Positions 1 to 8,387 of a stretch of 64,000 nt of DNA are shown here, in pieces. Source of the stretch: Bacillota bacterium (GTDB taxonomy: Bacteria > Bacillota > Clostridia > Peptostreptococcales > Anaerovoracaceae); the NCBI GenBank assembly GCA_019420305.1, contig JAHZHL010000029.1:186001-250000 (forward strand), written 5' to 3'. Each line of letters opens with the position of its first letter. The first letter of the stretch is position 1. The notes under the pieces were generated by a model that had not been told where the DNA came from, did not search any database, and saw only the letters and a list, made by a program, of their open reading frames with translations. The position numbers and the translations under genes are program-made.

Positions 1-1191
1 AGTTTTTGACGCAACCGTTCCACTTGCTGAATCCGGAATGGAGGACGGGTTATCGCTCTGCCACTTTGATTTTGCCGTTATCTCTGCGTTTCCCGCCCAG
101 AGAGCCGTCCACTCGCCTGTGTCAGGGTCGATCTCTATATTCTCACTGGCAGACCAGATCGCTTTCCGATATCCGCTCTTGTCATTCGGGTTTGTGCTCA
201 GTGTCGCCTGGGCGGTTCCCGAACTTCCGACAGAAACAGAAGTTCCGATTCCGCTGATGGAGTCTACCTGGACGTCCACAACTCTGGACTGTTCCAAAGC
301 TTCAATGGCATCGCTCAGCTTTGACGCCATCTCCTTCTTTTGTTCTTCACTCGGGTTCTGGAGCTCCTGCGCTTCTTCCAAACAGGTTTTAAGCGCCGTC
401 TTTTTCTCTTCCGCTCTATACTGCCCCGCTTCGTTCCCAATTACTGCCGAAGACAGTAACTCCTGAGCCGCTTCTATGGCTTCCTCAAAGGTATATACGC
501 CCTTTACCGTAAACTGGAACGCCACCGGCACACCCAGAATTTTGCCTGGATTGTTGCCGCAGGTTTCTGCTCCAAACTCCAGGATATAGTCACCTGTGGA
601 CAGAACTTCCGTTGTATACAGAGTAATTCTGCCAGTCCCGTCTCCATTGGTGATATTCGCGTAGGTTTTTGCGTCATCGATTTTAAGATTTCCCAGATCG
701 TAATTTACAACCGGCGTTTTATCCTTCGCCCAGTCCTTTCCAGTATAAGAGTCTCCATCCTCCATTCTGTAAATATTGACCTGCGTCTTTTTATACGGAT
801 TCATTCCCGGCTTTGCAGACGGATCAGGGTCCAGATTCATGGATGTAAAAGTCCAATTCCCCGGCTCGCCGATCTGGTTCATACCCGATGTCATGCAAAA
901 GGCGAACTCAATGCGCCCCGCGGTACCATCAATTTCATCATTAATCTGATTTAAAAAATACCCGTTTTCATTGTCCGTAGTCTCCAGCACTGTAATATCC
1001 GCTGGCTCCACGAGTTTGAGTCCGTTGTAATTCTTTACCCCCTGCGCTGTCTCTACTGTTCCCGGAAGTCCCTGAAAATCGTAACCTTCCGCGCCGTAAG
1101 CCCTCTGTGCGGGTAGAATGGAGCACAGAACAAAAAAGACAACGAGCAAGGCAAAGATCCGTTTTTTCTCTAAATGAATTCTTCTTTCCAT
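1..1191 (-). CDS. Secreted Ig-like/Big2 protein, C-terminus cut by window edge
   Basis: An open frame runs from ATG 1191 to the left edge (397 codons, no stop). The product starts with a basic stretch (MERRIHLEKKR), a hydrophobic signal segment and a probable AYGA cleavage region, so it is exported. Residues about 40-235 form a beta-rich domain ending in GDYILEFGAE...LGVPVAFQF, closely matching the C-terminus of the 4173-5009 product. Next come a helical, charged FIVAR-like stretch and the beginning of a Big2-like domain (WSASENIEIDPDTGEW). ATG 1194 is also in frame, but 1191 has better spacing to AGGG. It is the third gene of the surface-protein operon. Adhesion or cell-wall binding is only an inference. 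Confidence 0.8.
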   Translation of the reverse strand, partial: MERRIHLEKKRIFALLVVFFVLCSILPAQRAYGAEGYDFQGLPGTVETAQGVKNYNGLKLVEPADITVLETTDNENGYFLNQINDEIDGTAGRIEFAFCMTSGMNQIGEPGNWTFTSMNLDPDPSAKPGMNPYKKTQVNIYRMEDGDSYTGKDWAKDKTPVVNYDLGNLKIDDAKTYANITNGDGTGRITLYTTEVLSTGDYILEFGAETCGNNPGKILGVPVAFQFTVKGVYTFEEAIEAAQELLSSAVIGNEAGQYRAEEKKTALKTCLEEAQELQNPSEEQKKEMASKLSDAIEALEQSRVVDVQVDSISGIGTSVSVGSSGTAQATLSTNPNDKSGYRKAIWSASENIEIDPDTGEWTALWAGNAEITAKSKWQSDNPSSIPDSASGTVASKT

Positions 1192-1210
1192 CATCTTCCC
1201 TACAAACAGA

Positions 1211-1238
1211 CATAAGCATGCCCTTCGGCACGCTTATG
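1211..1238 (-). other. Intergenic hairpin between surface-protein genes
   Basis: CATAAGCATGCC and GGCACGCTTATG form a 12-bp stem (one G.U wobble on the minus-strand transcript) with a 4-nt loop. It lies between the stop of the 944-residue gene and the start of the next gene. There is no good U tract, so it may be an mRNA stability or processing element rather than a terminator. Confidence 0.6.
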
Positions 1239-1251
1239 CCCTTTGTTTTCA

Positions 1252-4086
1252 CTATTTTACTCTAACTTTTTTTACTTCCGTATACTTACTGTATACCTTT
1301 TTGCCATCCGCTTTTTTATAAGCGCGCAGTTTGTAATAGTAAGTTTTTCCAGCTCTCGCTCCCGTATCTGTAAAGGAGGTTTTCACGGTTTCCCTTATGA
1401 GAATATATCCGCCCTTTTTCTTTGTACTTCTGTACAGCTGGTATTTATCCGCACCGGCTGTCTTTTTCCAGCTCACTCTGGTTCCGGCAGACCGTACCTT
1501 TACTTTCATGGAAGGCGTTTTCAGAGCAGTCTCGGCTTTGACAATTCGGGAATAGCTGCCGTAAACTTTTGTTTTTCCGACATTGCGGTAAGCCCGCACT
1601 TTGTAATAATAGCGTTTTCCTGTCTTTAACTTTTTATTAGTATAGGAGCGCTTTTTATTTCCCTTGACTGTCGCCAGTTTTTTATATTTTCCGTTTTTCC
1701 TGGCCGCGCGGTAAATCACATATCCGTTGGCTCCGTCTGTCTTTTTATACGTAATCTTTACTTTATTATAAGACGGGTTTGCTTTCACGCCCTGCACCTT
1801 CGCCAGCGTCGGTTTTACAGACACAATGTTGGAGTAAGCGCTGTAGTATTTGGTTCCGTTTACTTCCGTATAAACTCTGGCCTTATAGTAAACTCGTTTG
1901 CCTGTATCCAGACCCTTGTCCTGATAGCTGCTTCCTGTCGTTGCCGCGATCTTCTTATAGGTTCCGGATTTGGATGTACTGCGGTAAAGCTCTGTTCCGG
2001 TCGTCCCTGCCGACTTTTTCCAACTGAGTTTCGCCGCATTATAATCGGTCGCTGAAGCCTTTATGGAAGCAGCGGCAACTTTGACCGCGGCGACTGTAAC
2101 CTTACATTCCGCGGAAAGACCATTTTCGTTTTTCGCTGTAATCACCGCGGTTCCGGCTTTGATGCCGCGCACGGTTCCATTCTTATCAACGGAAGCTACA
2201 GATGGATCGGAAGACGTCCAGGTCAGTTTCGTATCATCCGCGTTCTGCGGGCTGAAGGAAGCGCTCAGTTTCACTTCGCCGTTGACTGCCAGATTGGCAC
2301 TCGCCGCCGACAGTTTCATGGAATCCGCCTTAGTAAAGGCATCGGTTTTAAAAAAGAACGCCACATCCTTTCGCAATTCATGGTTTAGCCGGAACCCGTT
2401 ATCGAACAGGAGGACATACTCGGTATCAAAATCCAGAATCTCTTCGCTAATAGAAAAGTCAACGCTGGTCGGATTGTTGTCCGTATCCGCCTCTACGGAG
2501 GTCACCTTCATTCCACCGTCATCAAAAGTCGCGATAGGATGATCCAGATCGGATTTTTGATACAGCTTAATATGATCCAGCATATACGTCTTCACATAAT
2601 TGTCCGGCTCGATAGCGCCGCCATCTCCCGCTGAACTTGCTACCGTGAAGGAAAAGTCCGCAGCTTTGCGATCCACCAGGGTGTTGATGTAGTTTTCAAA
2701 CATAACCTCGTTTGTCGGATTGGTGGAAATGTTCAGACCCGTCATTTCAAGCGTCGTCAGATATGCTCCCTGAGGGCCGTAACTTTCCCTGGTATCCGTC
2801 TCCGCCGGCTTAAATCCCTGGACATCAACCGTTACTTTGAATCTTGCAGTTTCCGCATACATCGGCTTATCAGCTTCTGGACCGATCCACCTTCCCACCA
2901 CTTCCGCGGTTCCGTTTCCACGCGGAGTGAGGGTCTTAGACCCATCCCCGGCAATCACATTGGAATTGCTGCTGTACCAGGAAATATAATTTCCGTAGCT
3001 ATCCGCTTTTGAGTAATAGCCAACATATACCGAATCCCCGGAAATGAGCTTCCATTCACTGTCAACGGGTGTGAGACAGGAATAATCCATGTAATTTTCC
3101 ACTCCACCGTTAACGAGATAAATGCCTTCTTTAATCACAGATACTTTGCATTTGTTTGAAGTTCCTCCGTCTTTTTGCGTTGCCACGATATTGGTCACTC
3201 CTGTAGACACTCCGGTAATGACACCGTTTTCATCTACTGTGGCAACCTCCGGATCTTCAGATGTAAATTCGATGTCCTGCGGCTCGGTGCTCGGTTCCAC
3301 TCTGGCGGTCAGTTGGGCAGACTCCTCGGCTTCAAGGAGGAAATACGTGTTGGAAAGCATTACCCCTTTATTTGCAGATACTGTTATCTGCGCAGAACAC
3401 TTTGCATATTCCTGATCGACTCCCATTGTAATAACTGTCTTACCAAGCTGTTTCACTTTTGCAAACTTAAAGCGGACTGCATAGGATCCCCCCTTCTGAG
3501 TTATTTCAGCCGAGATATCCTGGGATTCGATCATATCCTCATTGGAAGAGCGAAAGTACCACGGGTTATCCTCTTCCATCAGCTTGCTCAAATTCTCATT
3601 TACCCCTAACCCTGAAGGGGCTGCAAAATAACCTTCCTGGGTAAGCTGATTTTCACCTACATTGACAGAAAATGGCATCATTTCTAAAAACATAAATGTG
3701 TTCTCATGGAGCTTCATCATTAACTTCAGTTGGCACTGAGCGGTCTCGCCCTCTGCAGTTTCTGCCGTAACAGTTACTGTCTTTCCCCATGAGGTATACG
3801 AATTCGTATAGACCTGGCCATCTTCATCAATGGTCAGCCTGTCCGGATCGCTACTCTTCCAAGTTACATCCAGAGAGTCCCCATTGGCTGTTTTCACCAC
3901 CAGATTCCGCCTAACTTTCGTTCCCTCAGAACTAAACTCCACGGTCTTTCCTGTAATATCTTCTTCATCCAAATAAATATGGATCGTATTCTCTTTTGTA
4001 CTTGCTTCCGTACCCGCAAATACTGTCGCCGGCATCATCGTCATCACTAATACCAGGCAAAGGAAAAAAGATAATAATTTCTTCAT
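1252..4086 (-). CDS. Large secreted protein with Big2-like domains and three Fn3-like C-terminal repeats
   Basis: A 944-residue exported protein. Residues 1-24 are a classic signal peptide (KKLLSFFLCLVLVMTMMPATVFA). Big2-like folds are visible around 240-318 (SEDPEVATVDENGVITGVSTG) and 588-667 (SSDPSVASVDKNGTVRGIKAG), with weaker ones near 50-122 and 340-420. Residues about 445-583 resemble the unnamed beta domain of the two flanking proteins. The C-terminus carries three repeats of about 90 residues (roughly 670-760, 762-855, 856-944), each with a W/Y-KK core, Y(R/Y)S/A-x-K-x-G-x-Y and TGKxYYYKxRAY, like fibronectin type III repeats of clostridial surface proteins. No LPxTG or transmembrane anchor is visible. 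It is very rich in Lys and Tyr at the end. Function is unknown; wall or matrix binding is plausible. Confidence 0.85.
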   Translation of the reverse strand: MKKLLSFFLCLVLVMTMMPATVFAGTEASTKENTIHIYLDEEDITGKTVEFSSEGTKVRRNLVVKTANGDSLDVTWKSSDPDRLTIDEDGQVYTNSYTSWGKTVTVTAETAEGETAQCQLKLMMKLHENTFMFLEMMPFSVNVGENQLTQEGYFAAPSGLGVNENLSKLMEEDNPWYFRSSNEDMIESQDISAEITQKGGSYAVRFKFAKVKQLGKTVITMGVDQEYAKCSAQITVSANKGVMLSNTYFLLEAEESAQLTARVEPSTEPQDIEFTSEDPEVATVDENGVITGVSTGVTNIVATQKDGGTSNKCKVSVIKEGIYLVNGGVENYMDYSCLTPVDSEWKLISGDSVYVGYYSKADSYGNYISWYSSNSNVIAGDGSKTLTPRGNGTAEVVGRWIGPEADKPMYAETARFKVTVDVQGFKPAETDTRESYGPQGAYLTTLEMTGLNISTNPTNEVMFENYINTLVDRKAADFSFTVASSAGDGGAIEPDNYVKTYMLDHIKLYQKSDLDHPIATFDDGGMKVTSVEADTDNNPTSVDFSISEEILDFDTEYVLLFDNGFRLNHELRKDVAFFFKTDAFTKADSMKLSAASANLAVNGEVKLSASFSPQNADDTKLTWTSSDPSVASVDKNGTVRGIKAGTAVITAKNENGLSAECKVTVAAVKVAAASIKASATDYNAAKLSWKKSAGTTGTELYRSTSKSGTYKKIAATTGSSYQDKGLDTGKRVYYKARVYTEVNGTKYYSAYSNIVSVKPTLAKVQGVKANPSYNKVKITYKKTDGANGYVIYRAARKNGKYKKLATVKGNKKRSYTNKKLKTGKRYYYKVRAYRNVGKTKVYGSYSRIVKAETALKTPSMKVKVRSAGTRVSWKKTAGADKYQLYRSTKKKGGYILIRETVKTSFTDTGARAGKTYYYKLRAYKKADGKKVYSKYTEVKKVRVK

Positions 4087-4133
4087 ATATCAATATCTCT
4101 TTCTGTATTGTTCCTAGTACTTCAGTAAGCTTG

Positions 4134-4167
4134 CCGCATGCTTGCGACAAGCTTACTTAGATCCTCC
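4134..4167 (-). other. Intergenic hairpin
   Basis: AGTAAGCTTG (4134-4143) pairs perfectly with CAAGCTTACT (4158-4167), and an inner CGCA/TGCG extends the stem. It separates the first two genes of the surface operon and shares a GCATGC core with the 1211-1238 hairpin. There is no U tract, so attenuation or mRNA processing is more likely than full termination. Confidence 0.6.
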
Positions 4168-4172
4168 ACTTT

Positions 4173-5009
4173 TTACAACGCCATAAACTGGAATGTTATC
4201 GGCACGCCTAACGTTTTATCCGCATTGTTTCCACTGATTTCCGCCCCAAACTGAAGCTTATACATTCCCGAAGTCAGACCATTTACGTTAATGGTAATTC
4301 CCTTGTCAGTCGGATCAAAGCAGGTGTCCTCATTCATTGTCACACTGGCTCCCGCAACAGGTTGTCCACTCATGTCCAGGATTTGAATATAAGGAAGATT
4401 GTTCTCAATGAATTCCCCCGCATTAAAGTTATTCATTCCCGCGCTCATGGTAAACTCGAACGCACAAGTTCCTCCTGATAATGTAATCAAATCATTGATC
4501 ATATTGAGGTATCCCTCGTCTGTCAGATTCCCAGGCGTAATATTCAGGTTCAGCACTTTCATCGTATTGCCGCCGGTTCCCTGGAAACCATATTCTCCAG
4601 TCGCGGCCTGTTCAACCTCTACTGTAATGCTGGCTGATGCGAGAGGGGTTCCTTCGCAGGGACTGCCGCTTCCTCCACCGGTTCCGGTCGGGGCTTCCCC
4701 TTCCATCAGGTTTGCGGTAATGGTTGTTGTGCCTTCTGCTTTCGGTGTAATCTTACCCTTGTGTACGCTGATAGTCGCTACATTTTTGTTGGAACTTACC
4801 CAATCAACGTGAGTGACCGATCCTTCCGGCTGAGTAACATCCGCTGTCATCTGCGGATTTGTACCTGTCAGAACCGTTGTCGGCCCGGTGATTGTCACCC
4901 CATAACCTTCGGCGGCAAACGCCATGCCCGGCATCATAGCCGCGATCAGCATCAGGGTCATAATGACACTTACAATAACTTTTCTGTTTGCATTTCTTAC
5001 TGTGTTCAT
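4173..5009 (-). CDS. Secreted protein with Big2-like and unnamed beta domain
   Basis: A 278-residue exported protein, first gene of the surface operon. ATG 5009 is chosen over the in-frame GTG 5018 because AGGAAAGGAG lies 8 nt upstream of it and the signal peptide (MNTVRNANRKVIVSVIMTLM...AMAFA-type) then begins normally. Residues about 33-117 are Big2-like (WVSSNKNVATISVHKGKITPKAEGTTTITA) with a Gly/Ser-rich insert. Residues about 135-278 are a beta domain ending in GMYKLQFGAE...TLGVPITFQFMAL, shared with the partial protein at 1-1191. No anchor motif is seen. Expression appears controlled by the long leader at 5219-5496. Role inferred: surface or secreted binding protein. Confidence 0.82.
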   Translation of the reverse strand: MNTVRNANRKVIVSVIMTLMLIAAMMPGMAFAAEGYGVTITGPTTVLTGTNPQMTADVTQPEGSVTHVDWVSSNKNVATISVHKGKITPKAEGTTTITANLMEGEAPTGTGGGSGSPCEGTPLASASITVEVEQAATGEYGFQGTGGNTMKVLNLNITPGNLTDEGYLNMINDLITLSGGTCAFEFTMSAGMNNFNAGEFIENNLPYIQILDMSGQPVAGASVTMNEDTCFDPTDKGITINVNGLTSGMYKLQFGAEISGNNADKTLGVPITFQFMAL

Positions 5010-5218
5010 AAAAACCACTCCTTTCCTTAAGAAATACGCTAATTTATATACCCACCGCTCTTTTCCCAGAGCGCCGTTTATACCATATCCTGCTCCATCC
5101 CGCTCCGCCGCGCATGCTCCTTTCCTTCCGCAATTTCACGCGAACGTTAGCGTTTCCCTTATTCTTTTCAAACCAGCATGCCGTTCCTCCTACCGGGGCG
5201 GGATTCCCGTTTTTCCAC

Positions 5219-5250
5219 AAAAAAAAACTTTTCACGTGAAGGGGAAAAGT
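5219..5250 (-). terminator. Leader terminator upstream of surface operon
   Basis: On the minus strand ACTTTTC and GAAAAGT (5244-5250 with 5227-5233) form a stem followed by eight to nine T (5219-5227). It sits about 210 nt before the first coding start and about 210 nt after the promoter at 5468-5496. Transcription of the operon must therefore read through it, the arrangement of an attenuator or riboswitch. Confidence 0.75.
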
Positions 5251-5280
5251 CTTTTGCTGTCTTTTAAAACTAGCGATTCC

Positions 5281-5400
5281 TTTCCAAATACGGGAGGCAA
5301 TGCCGTTTCCAGCATTACCCAGCGACGTTTGACCATAGACTTATGCCCTGCAGGCTCTCACGTTCGAAATTGCTGCTACTTCCTTATGTATGGAACATGT
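5281..5400 (-). promoter_or_regulatory. Folded leader element, possible riboswitch aptamer
   Basis: The minus-strand leader has a 10-bp stem (5310-5319 with 5296-5305) closed by a GAAA tetraloop. Just upstream is CATAAG-UC-UAUGG, similar to the strands of an 11-nt GAAA-tetraloop receptor. A terminator follows at 5219-5250. The core (GGGUAAUGC...GCAUUGCCUCCC) faintly recalls the Moco aptamer, but I cannot confirm it. The c-di-GMP-I signature (GGGCAAACC...GACGCAAAGC) is absent. The class is unassigned. Confidence 0.45.
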
Positions 5401-5405
5401 TCCAT
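5390..5405. promoter_or_regulatory. 16-bp perfect palindrome in leader
   Basis: ATGGAACATGTTCCAT reads the same on both strands. It lies about 60 nt downstream of the inferred start of the surface-operon transcript and could be a repressor operator or part of the leader fold. The spacing within GAAC-N2-GTTC does not match the Gram-positive LexA box (GAAC-N4-GTTC). Confidence 0.45.
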
Positions 5406-5467
5406 TGTGGATAAAAAATGAAAATCAATTAAAATTCTCTTAATTTTCTTCTACAATTTTCGTTATT

Positions 5468-5496
5468 ATTTTACTCCTGTGACAAAACCTTGTCAA
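5468..5496 (-). promoter_or_regulatory. Sigma-A promoter of surface-protein operon
   Basis: The minus strand reads TTGACA (5491-5496), a 17-bp spacer, then TAAAAT (5468-5473), an almost perfect vegetative promoter. The inferred start near 5461 gives a 5' untranslated leader of about 450 nt before ATG 5009. Confidence 0.8.
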
Positions 5497-5682
5497 TCTA
5501 TATTGTCTAAAATGATACTTTATAATCATATGCAATAATGAAATAGTACCTTCGCTCATATATAATAAGAAGTAAGACTCACGATGAAAGGATTCCGGGC
5601 AAAGGGGAATTTTTTTTGGGGATGGGTTGCAGAAATGCGTTTCAACTCTGCTGGAGCTTTGCGAGCTTGTACGGCAGGCAGT

Positions 5683-5710
5683 CATTTTCGGCGCTTCATT
5701 TTCGGCGCTT
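5683..5710. repeat. Two tandem copies of a 14-bp unit
   Basis: CATTTTCGGCGCTT occurs twice head to tail. It lies in the non-coding stretch before the XRE gene; short frames across it lack support. Apart from this repeat and a TA-rich stretch at 5808-5820, I see nothing definite in 5500-5834. Confidence 0.7.
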
Positions 5711-5834
5711 TTGCAGAAATTTTGGCAAATTGAGAAGAGGGGGGCGGGCCACCTTGAGTGGCTTTCTTCGAAGGATAGTGGCTCTCTTATTCTATCTAAA
5801 CGCTACTATATATATATATTGAGGTGATTTTTGT

Positions 5835-6182
5835 ATGATTGCGTGCCGCATTAAGGAACTGCGAGAACAAAACGGGCTTACTCAAGTCTCATTGGCAAAA
5901 AGGCTGGGGCTTTCCCGTTCTGCTATCAATGCCTGGGAAATGGGTGTCAGTGTGCCCTCCACTCAGTACCTGGCTGAGCTTGCCAGGCTGTTTAAAGTCT
6001 CCGCAGATTATCTTCTGGGGCTTGATACCAAAGAAACCGTTGACATTTCTCTGCTGAAAGCAGAAGAAAAAGAAATGATCTACGCTTTGATTGAATACTT
6101 CCATAAATCGAATACTGCCTTTCAAATGCTGAATCGCCTGGGGTATGTGTCTTTTGACGACGAAGCCTTCGAATCGCTGTAG
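5835..6182 (+). CDS. XRE-family transcriptional regulator
   Basis: A 115-residue DNA-binding protein. Residues 5-60 form a Cro/C1 helix-turn-helix (IKELREQNGLTQVSLAKRLG, then SRSAINAWEMG and a SADYLLGLD end typical of this family). The C-terminal 50 residues are a short helical tail of unknown role. ATG 5835 has GAGGTGA 7-8 nt upstream. It is a single gene flanked by non-coding DNA. Its targets are unknown; the divergent surface-protein operon, with a 16-bp palindrome at 5390, is one candidate. Confidence 0.85.
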   Translation: MIACRIKELREQNGLTQVSLAKRLGLSRSAINAWEMGVSVPSTQYLAELARLFKVSADYLLGLDTKETVDISLLKAEEKEMIYALIEYFHKSNTAFQMLNRLGYVSFDDEAFESL

Positions 6183-6444
6183 TCCGGCAGTTTCCAGTCT
6201 CTTATATTTTCCAAAATATTTATAATAATTTTCCAGTTCCAGAACCTTGCCGCGTTCTCACTCTGAAGGCGAAAAACCGTTCTTTTCCCGGCAGCACAAA
6301 GGTCTGGAAAAAATGAAGATGTGAGAATTTCGGTTCTGTCTATCTCTGGCGTATTTTCTAAACGCAGCGTTTTTCCTCTGAATGCTGACGATAAAGACAG
6401 TTTCTTGGAGCTGCAGAGCAATACAAAGGAAGTGGTGGCACTTT
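6183..6444. other. Non-coding stretch, nothing identified
   Basis: No frame here has a ribosome site or recognisable product. It lies between the XRE gene and the shared terminator at 6445-6484. Confidence 0.5.
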
Positions 6445-6484
6445 TTGCACAAAAAGGACTCCCTCCAGAGTCCTTTTTGTGCAA
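6445..6484 (-). terminator. Perfect 17-bp hairpin, likely bidirectional terminator
   Basis: TTGCACAAAAAGGACTC (6445-6461) pairs perfectly with 6468-6484 around a 6-nt loop. It begins directly after the stop codon of the minus-strand nuclease gene. T runs lie within the stem on both strands, so it can serve both that gene and the XRE gene. Confidence 0.8.
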
Positions 6485-7417
6485 TTAAAGAGTTTCCATT
6501 TCCTCCCGGGTAAGTCCTGTAAGTTCCATAATTTCTTCCACTGGCATATTTTTCTGTTTCAATTTTCGCGCCAGTTCCATCCGTTCTTCGCTGCGACCCT
6601 GTGCAATGCCTCTTTCCATGCCTTCCGCAAGTCCTCTGCTTCGGCCTTTCTCCAGACCCTCCGCAAGTCCCTCTTCTTTCGCCGTCCGCATCCGAATCGC
6701 CTGATCCATCTGGTACATCTCCTTGGACATCCGGTACGCGAACAACCGATCATCTTCACTGACCTTCTTCAGTTCTTCGTCTGCCATGGCGATCACTTCA
6801 TCTCCTTTCCCTACCAGCTTCTCCACATACGCTTCCTTCTCCGGATCTCCGGTGCAGCTCAGGTACGCGCTCAGCGCTTCCAGCGGGCTCATTTTCTCCG
6901 CTTCCTTTTCCTTCCACCGGTATTTCCCCAGTTCCAAAACATGCAGCTGTGCCAGTTCGCTCAGATCGTATCCTGTCTCCCGGCTCTTCATCACAAAGCA
7001 GCTGTGGGCCGGTTCGCTGTCCGGCAAATACCGGTCCCGCAGGATCACGATTACGATGCTTTTTTTCAGTTTACCATAGTCCTCTCCCTTTTCCAACCCC
7101 CGCACTACCAGTTTACTCAGATAGTACAGAAAGCGGTTCATCAGTTCCCGGGTAGTTCCAATCTGCATCTCGATGTCGATCAGCTCTCCCCGGCTGGTTT
7201 CCACCAGAATGTCCATGATGATCTCCTTGGCGCCTTCCAGCTCCGCCATGGAAAAAGGGTTCAGATATACCAGATCTACGATGGGGTCTTCCTCCCATTC
7301 TAAAATCCGGTTCAAAAGGCCGATGAGCGCCCGTTTACATCCCGGCGTGTCTCGGCCGAACACGGCTTTGAAAATGATGTCACTGGTCAGCGGCTCTCGA
7401 TGTACCGTTTTCTTCAT
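6485..7417 (-). CDS. Rpn/YhgA-like PD-(D/E)XK nuclease (transposase-related)
   Basis: A 310-residue member of the Rpn family (recombination-promoting nuclease/putative transposase). The N-terminal opening PLTSDIIFKAVFGRD and the core MDILVETSRGELIDIEMQIG contain the D...D-x-E-x-Q pattern of this PD-(D/E)XK group (about residues 68-86). The C-terminus has the typical Gly/Glu/Arg heptad-like tail (EGLAEGLEKGRSRGLAEGMERG) and a short helical end. ATG 7417 follows AAGGGAGGG. Family members are DNA endonucleases linked to RecA-independent recombination and often occur in many copies. It stands alone with its own promoter (7460-7488) and terminator. No terminal inverted repeats of a mobile element are visible. 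Confidence 0.85.
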   Translation of the reverse strand: MKKTVHREPLTSDIIFKAVFGRDTPGCKRALIGLLNRILEWEEDPIVDLVYLNPFSMAELEGAKEIIMDILVETSRGELIDIEMQIGTTRELMNRFLYYLSKLVVRGLEKGEDYGKLKKSIVIVILRDRYLPDSEPAHSCFVMKSRETGYDLSELAQLHVLELGKYRWKEKEAEKMSPLEALSAYLSCTGDPEKEAYVEKLVGKGDEVIAMADEELKKVSEDDRLFAYRMSKEMYQMDQAIRMRTAKEEGLAEGLEKGRSRGLAEGMERGIAQGRSEERMELARKLKQKNMPVEEIMELTGLTREEMETL

Positions 7418-7459
7418 ACAGTAAATCCCTCCCTTTTGATTTGGATAATATTTACTGTA

Positions 7460-7488
7460 ATTTTATTCCATTCACAAGATCTTGTCAA
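7460..7488 (-). promoter_or_regulatory. Sigma-A promoter of Rpn-type nuclease gene
   Basis: The minus strand reads TTGACA (7483-7488), 17 bp, then TAAAAT (7460-7465). The coding start is about 35 nt downstream of the inferred transcription start. Confidence 0.8.
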
Positions 7489-7578
7489 TGCTTTCTCCGG
7501 ATTTTCGTTGGAATTGTTTTCTCAAAGATTGGCTTGATGCCCGCTGGCGAAAAGGCCCGTTGATTTTTGGATAGCTGC

Positions 7579-7607
7579 TTGGAAAAAAAGTAAAGTTATG
7601 GTAAACT
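7579..7607 (+). promoter_or_regulatory. Sigma-A promoter of leucine-rich-like gene
   Basis: TTGGAA (7579-7584), a 17-bp spacer, then TAAACT (7602-7607), about 40 bp before the start at 7651. Confidence 0.6.
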
Positions 7608-7650
7608 AATCCACAAAGTTTGTTAATTTAAATTATGGAGGTGCATAATT

Positions 7651-8268
7651 TTGCTGATTTCAACCTGGAATATTGGGTTTCCCGACAAAAGCCGGGCAAC
7701 CGCGCAGTTATTCTCAGACGGAACGTTTGTTGTTGCCGGTGAAGGAGACGTACAAAAATATGTAAGCTTCGAGCAGATTCCTTGGCGAACATTTTGTGAC
7801 AAAATTATCAAAGTCCGTTTTGAAGAAGGTGTTTCTCCACTGTCAATTTCCAACTGGTTCTGTGACTGTGTGAATCTGAAAGAAGTGGAAAATCTCCCGG
7901 ATAGTATTCAGAATCTGTCCATCACCTTCTGCCGCTGCCACTCACTTTCCTCTCTGCCCCCGCTACCTCCCAATGTTACGGATCTGGACGAAACCTTTAT
8001 TGGATGCGTAAATCTGACCGAAGTTCCTGTCATTCCGGAAAAAGTGATTTACACCTGTGATACGTTTGTAGATTGCGAAAAGCTTTCAGGCCGCATGCTC
8101 CTGAAGGGCCGGCTGCAGCAGTGCGCGTACATGTTTCAGGGTGCCTGTACCGCTCCGGGAGCGGAACTTTTTCTGGATTACGCCAAAGGTCTGGATGAAA
8201 TCGCCGGACAGGCGGTGGCGACTGCCACGGAAGGCTCCCGGGTACGTCTTGGAAAGGAATGCGGCTGA
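7651..8268 (+). CDS. Leucine-rich-like hypothetical protein
   Basis: A 205-residue protein with irregular BspA-like repeats: units of the form CVNLKEVENLPDSIQNLSI, CHSLSSLPPLPPNVTDL and CVNLTEVPVIPEKV between about 68 and 140. Cys and Phe sit at regular positions (F-x-x-C/D-x-x-L). No signal peptide or transmembrane segment is visible, so it is probably cytoplasmic. Start is TTG 7651, chosen because GGAGGTG lies 7 nt upstream and the ATG at 7635 is out of frame. Such repeats usually bind proteins; no specific function can be given. It has its own promoter and stands alone. Confidence 0.65.
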   Translation: MLISTWNIGFPDKSRATAQLFSDGTFVVAGEGDVQKYVSFEQIPWRTFCDKIIKVRFEEGVSPLSISNWFCDCVNLKEVENLPDSIQNLSITFCRCHSLSSLPPLPPNVTDLDETFIGCVNLTEVPVIPEKVIYTCDTFVDCEKLSGRMLLKGRLQQCAYMFQGACTAPGAELFLDYAKGLDEIAGQAVATATEGSRVRLGKECG

Positions 8269-8387
8269 TCGGGAAAAGCTTTTCCGGCAGGGCGCTCCGG
8301 AGAGAAGTTCTGAACCGGATGCTTCTGACAGCGAAGCCATGAATTATGGTATAAAAATGGGGACTGTGTATCTTCATTTAAAACTTC

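Noticed and set aside
5281..5400. c-di-GMP-I riboswitch in the surface-operon leader
   Set aside because: Expected for clostridial adhesins, but the conserved GGGCAAACC and GACGCAAAGC segments are absent. Kept only as an unassigned element.
5390..5405. LexA/DinR box
   Set aside because: The palindrome has GAAC-N2-GTTC, not GAAC-N4-GTTC.
5616..5827. Short overlapping frames before the XRE gene
   Set aside because: No ribosome site, low-complexity content and an internal tandem repeat; not supported as a gene.
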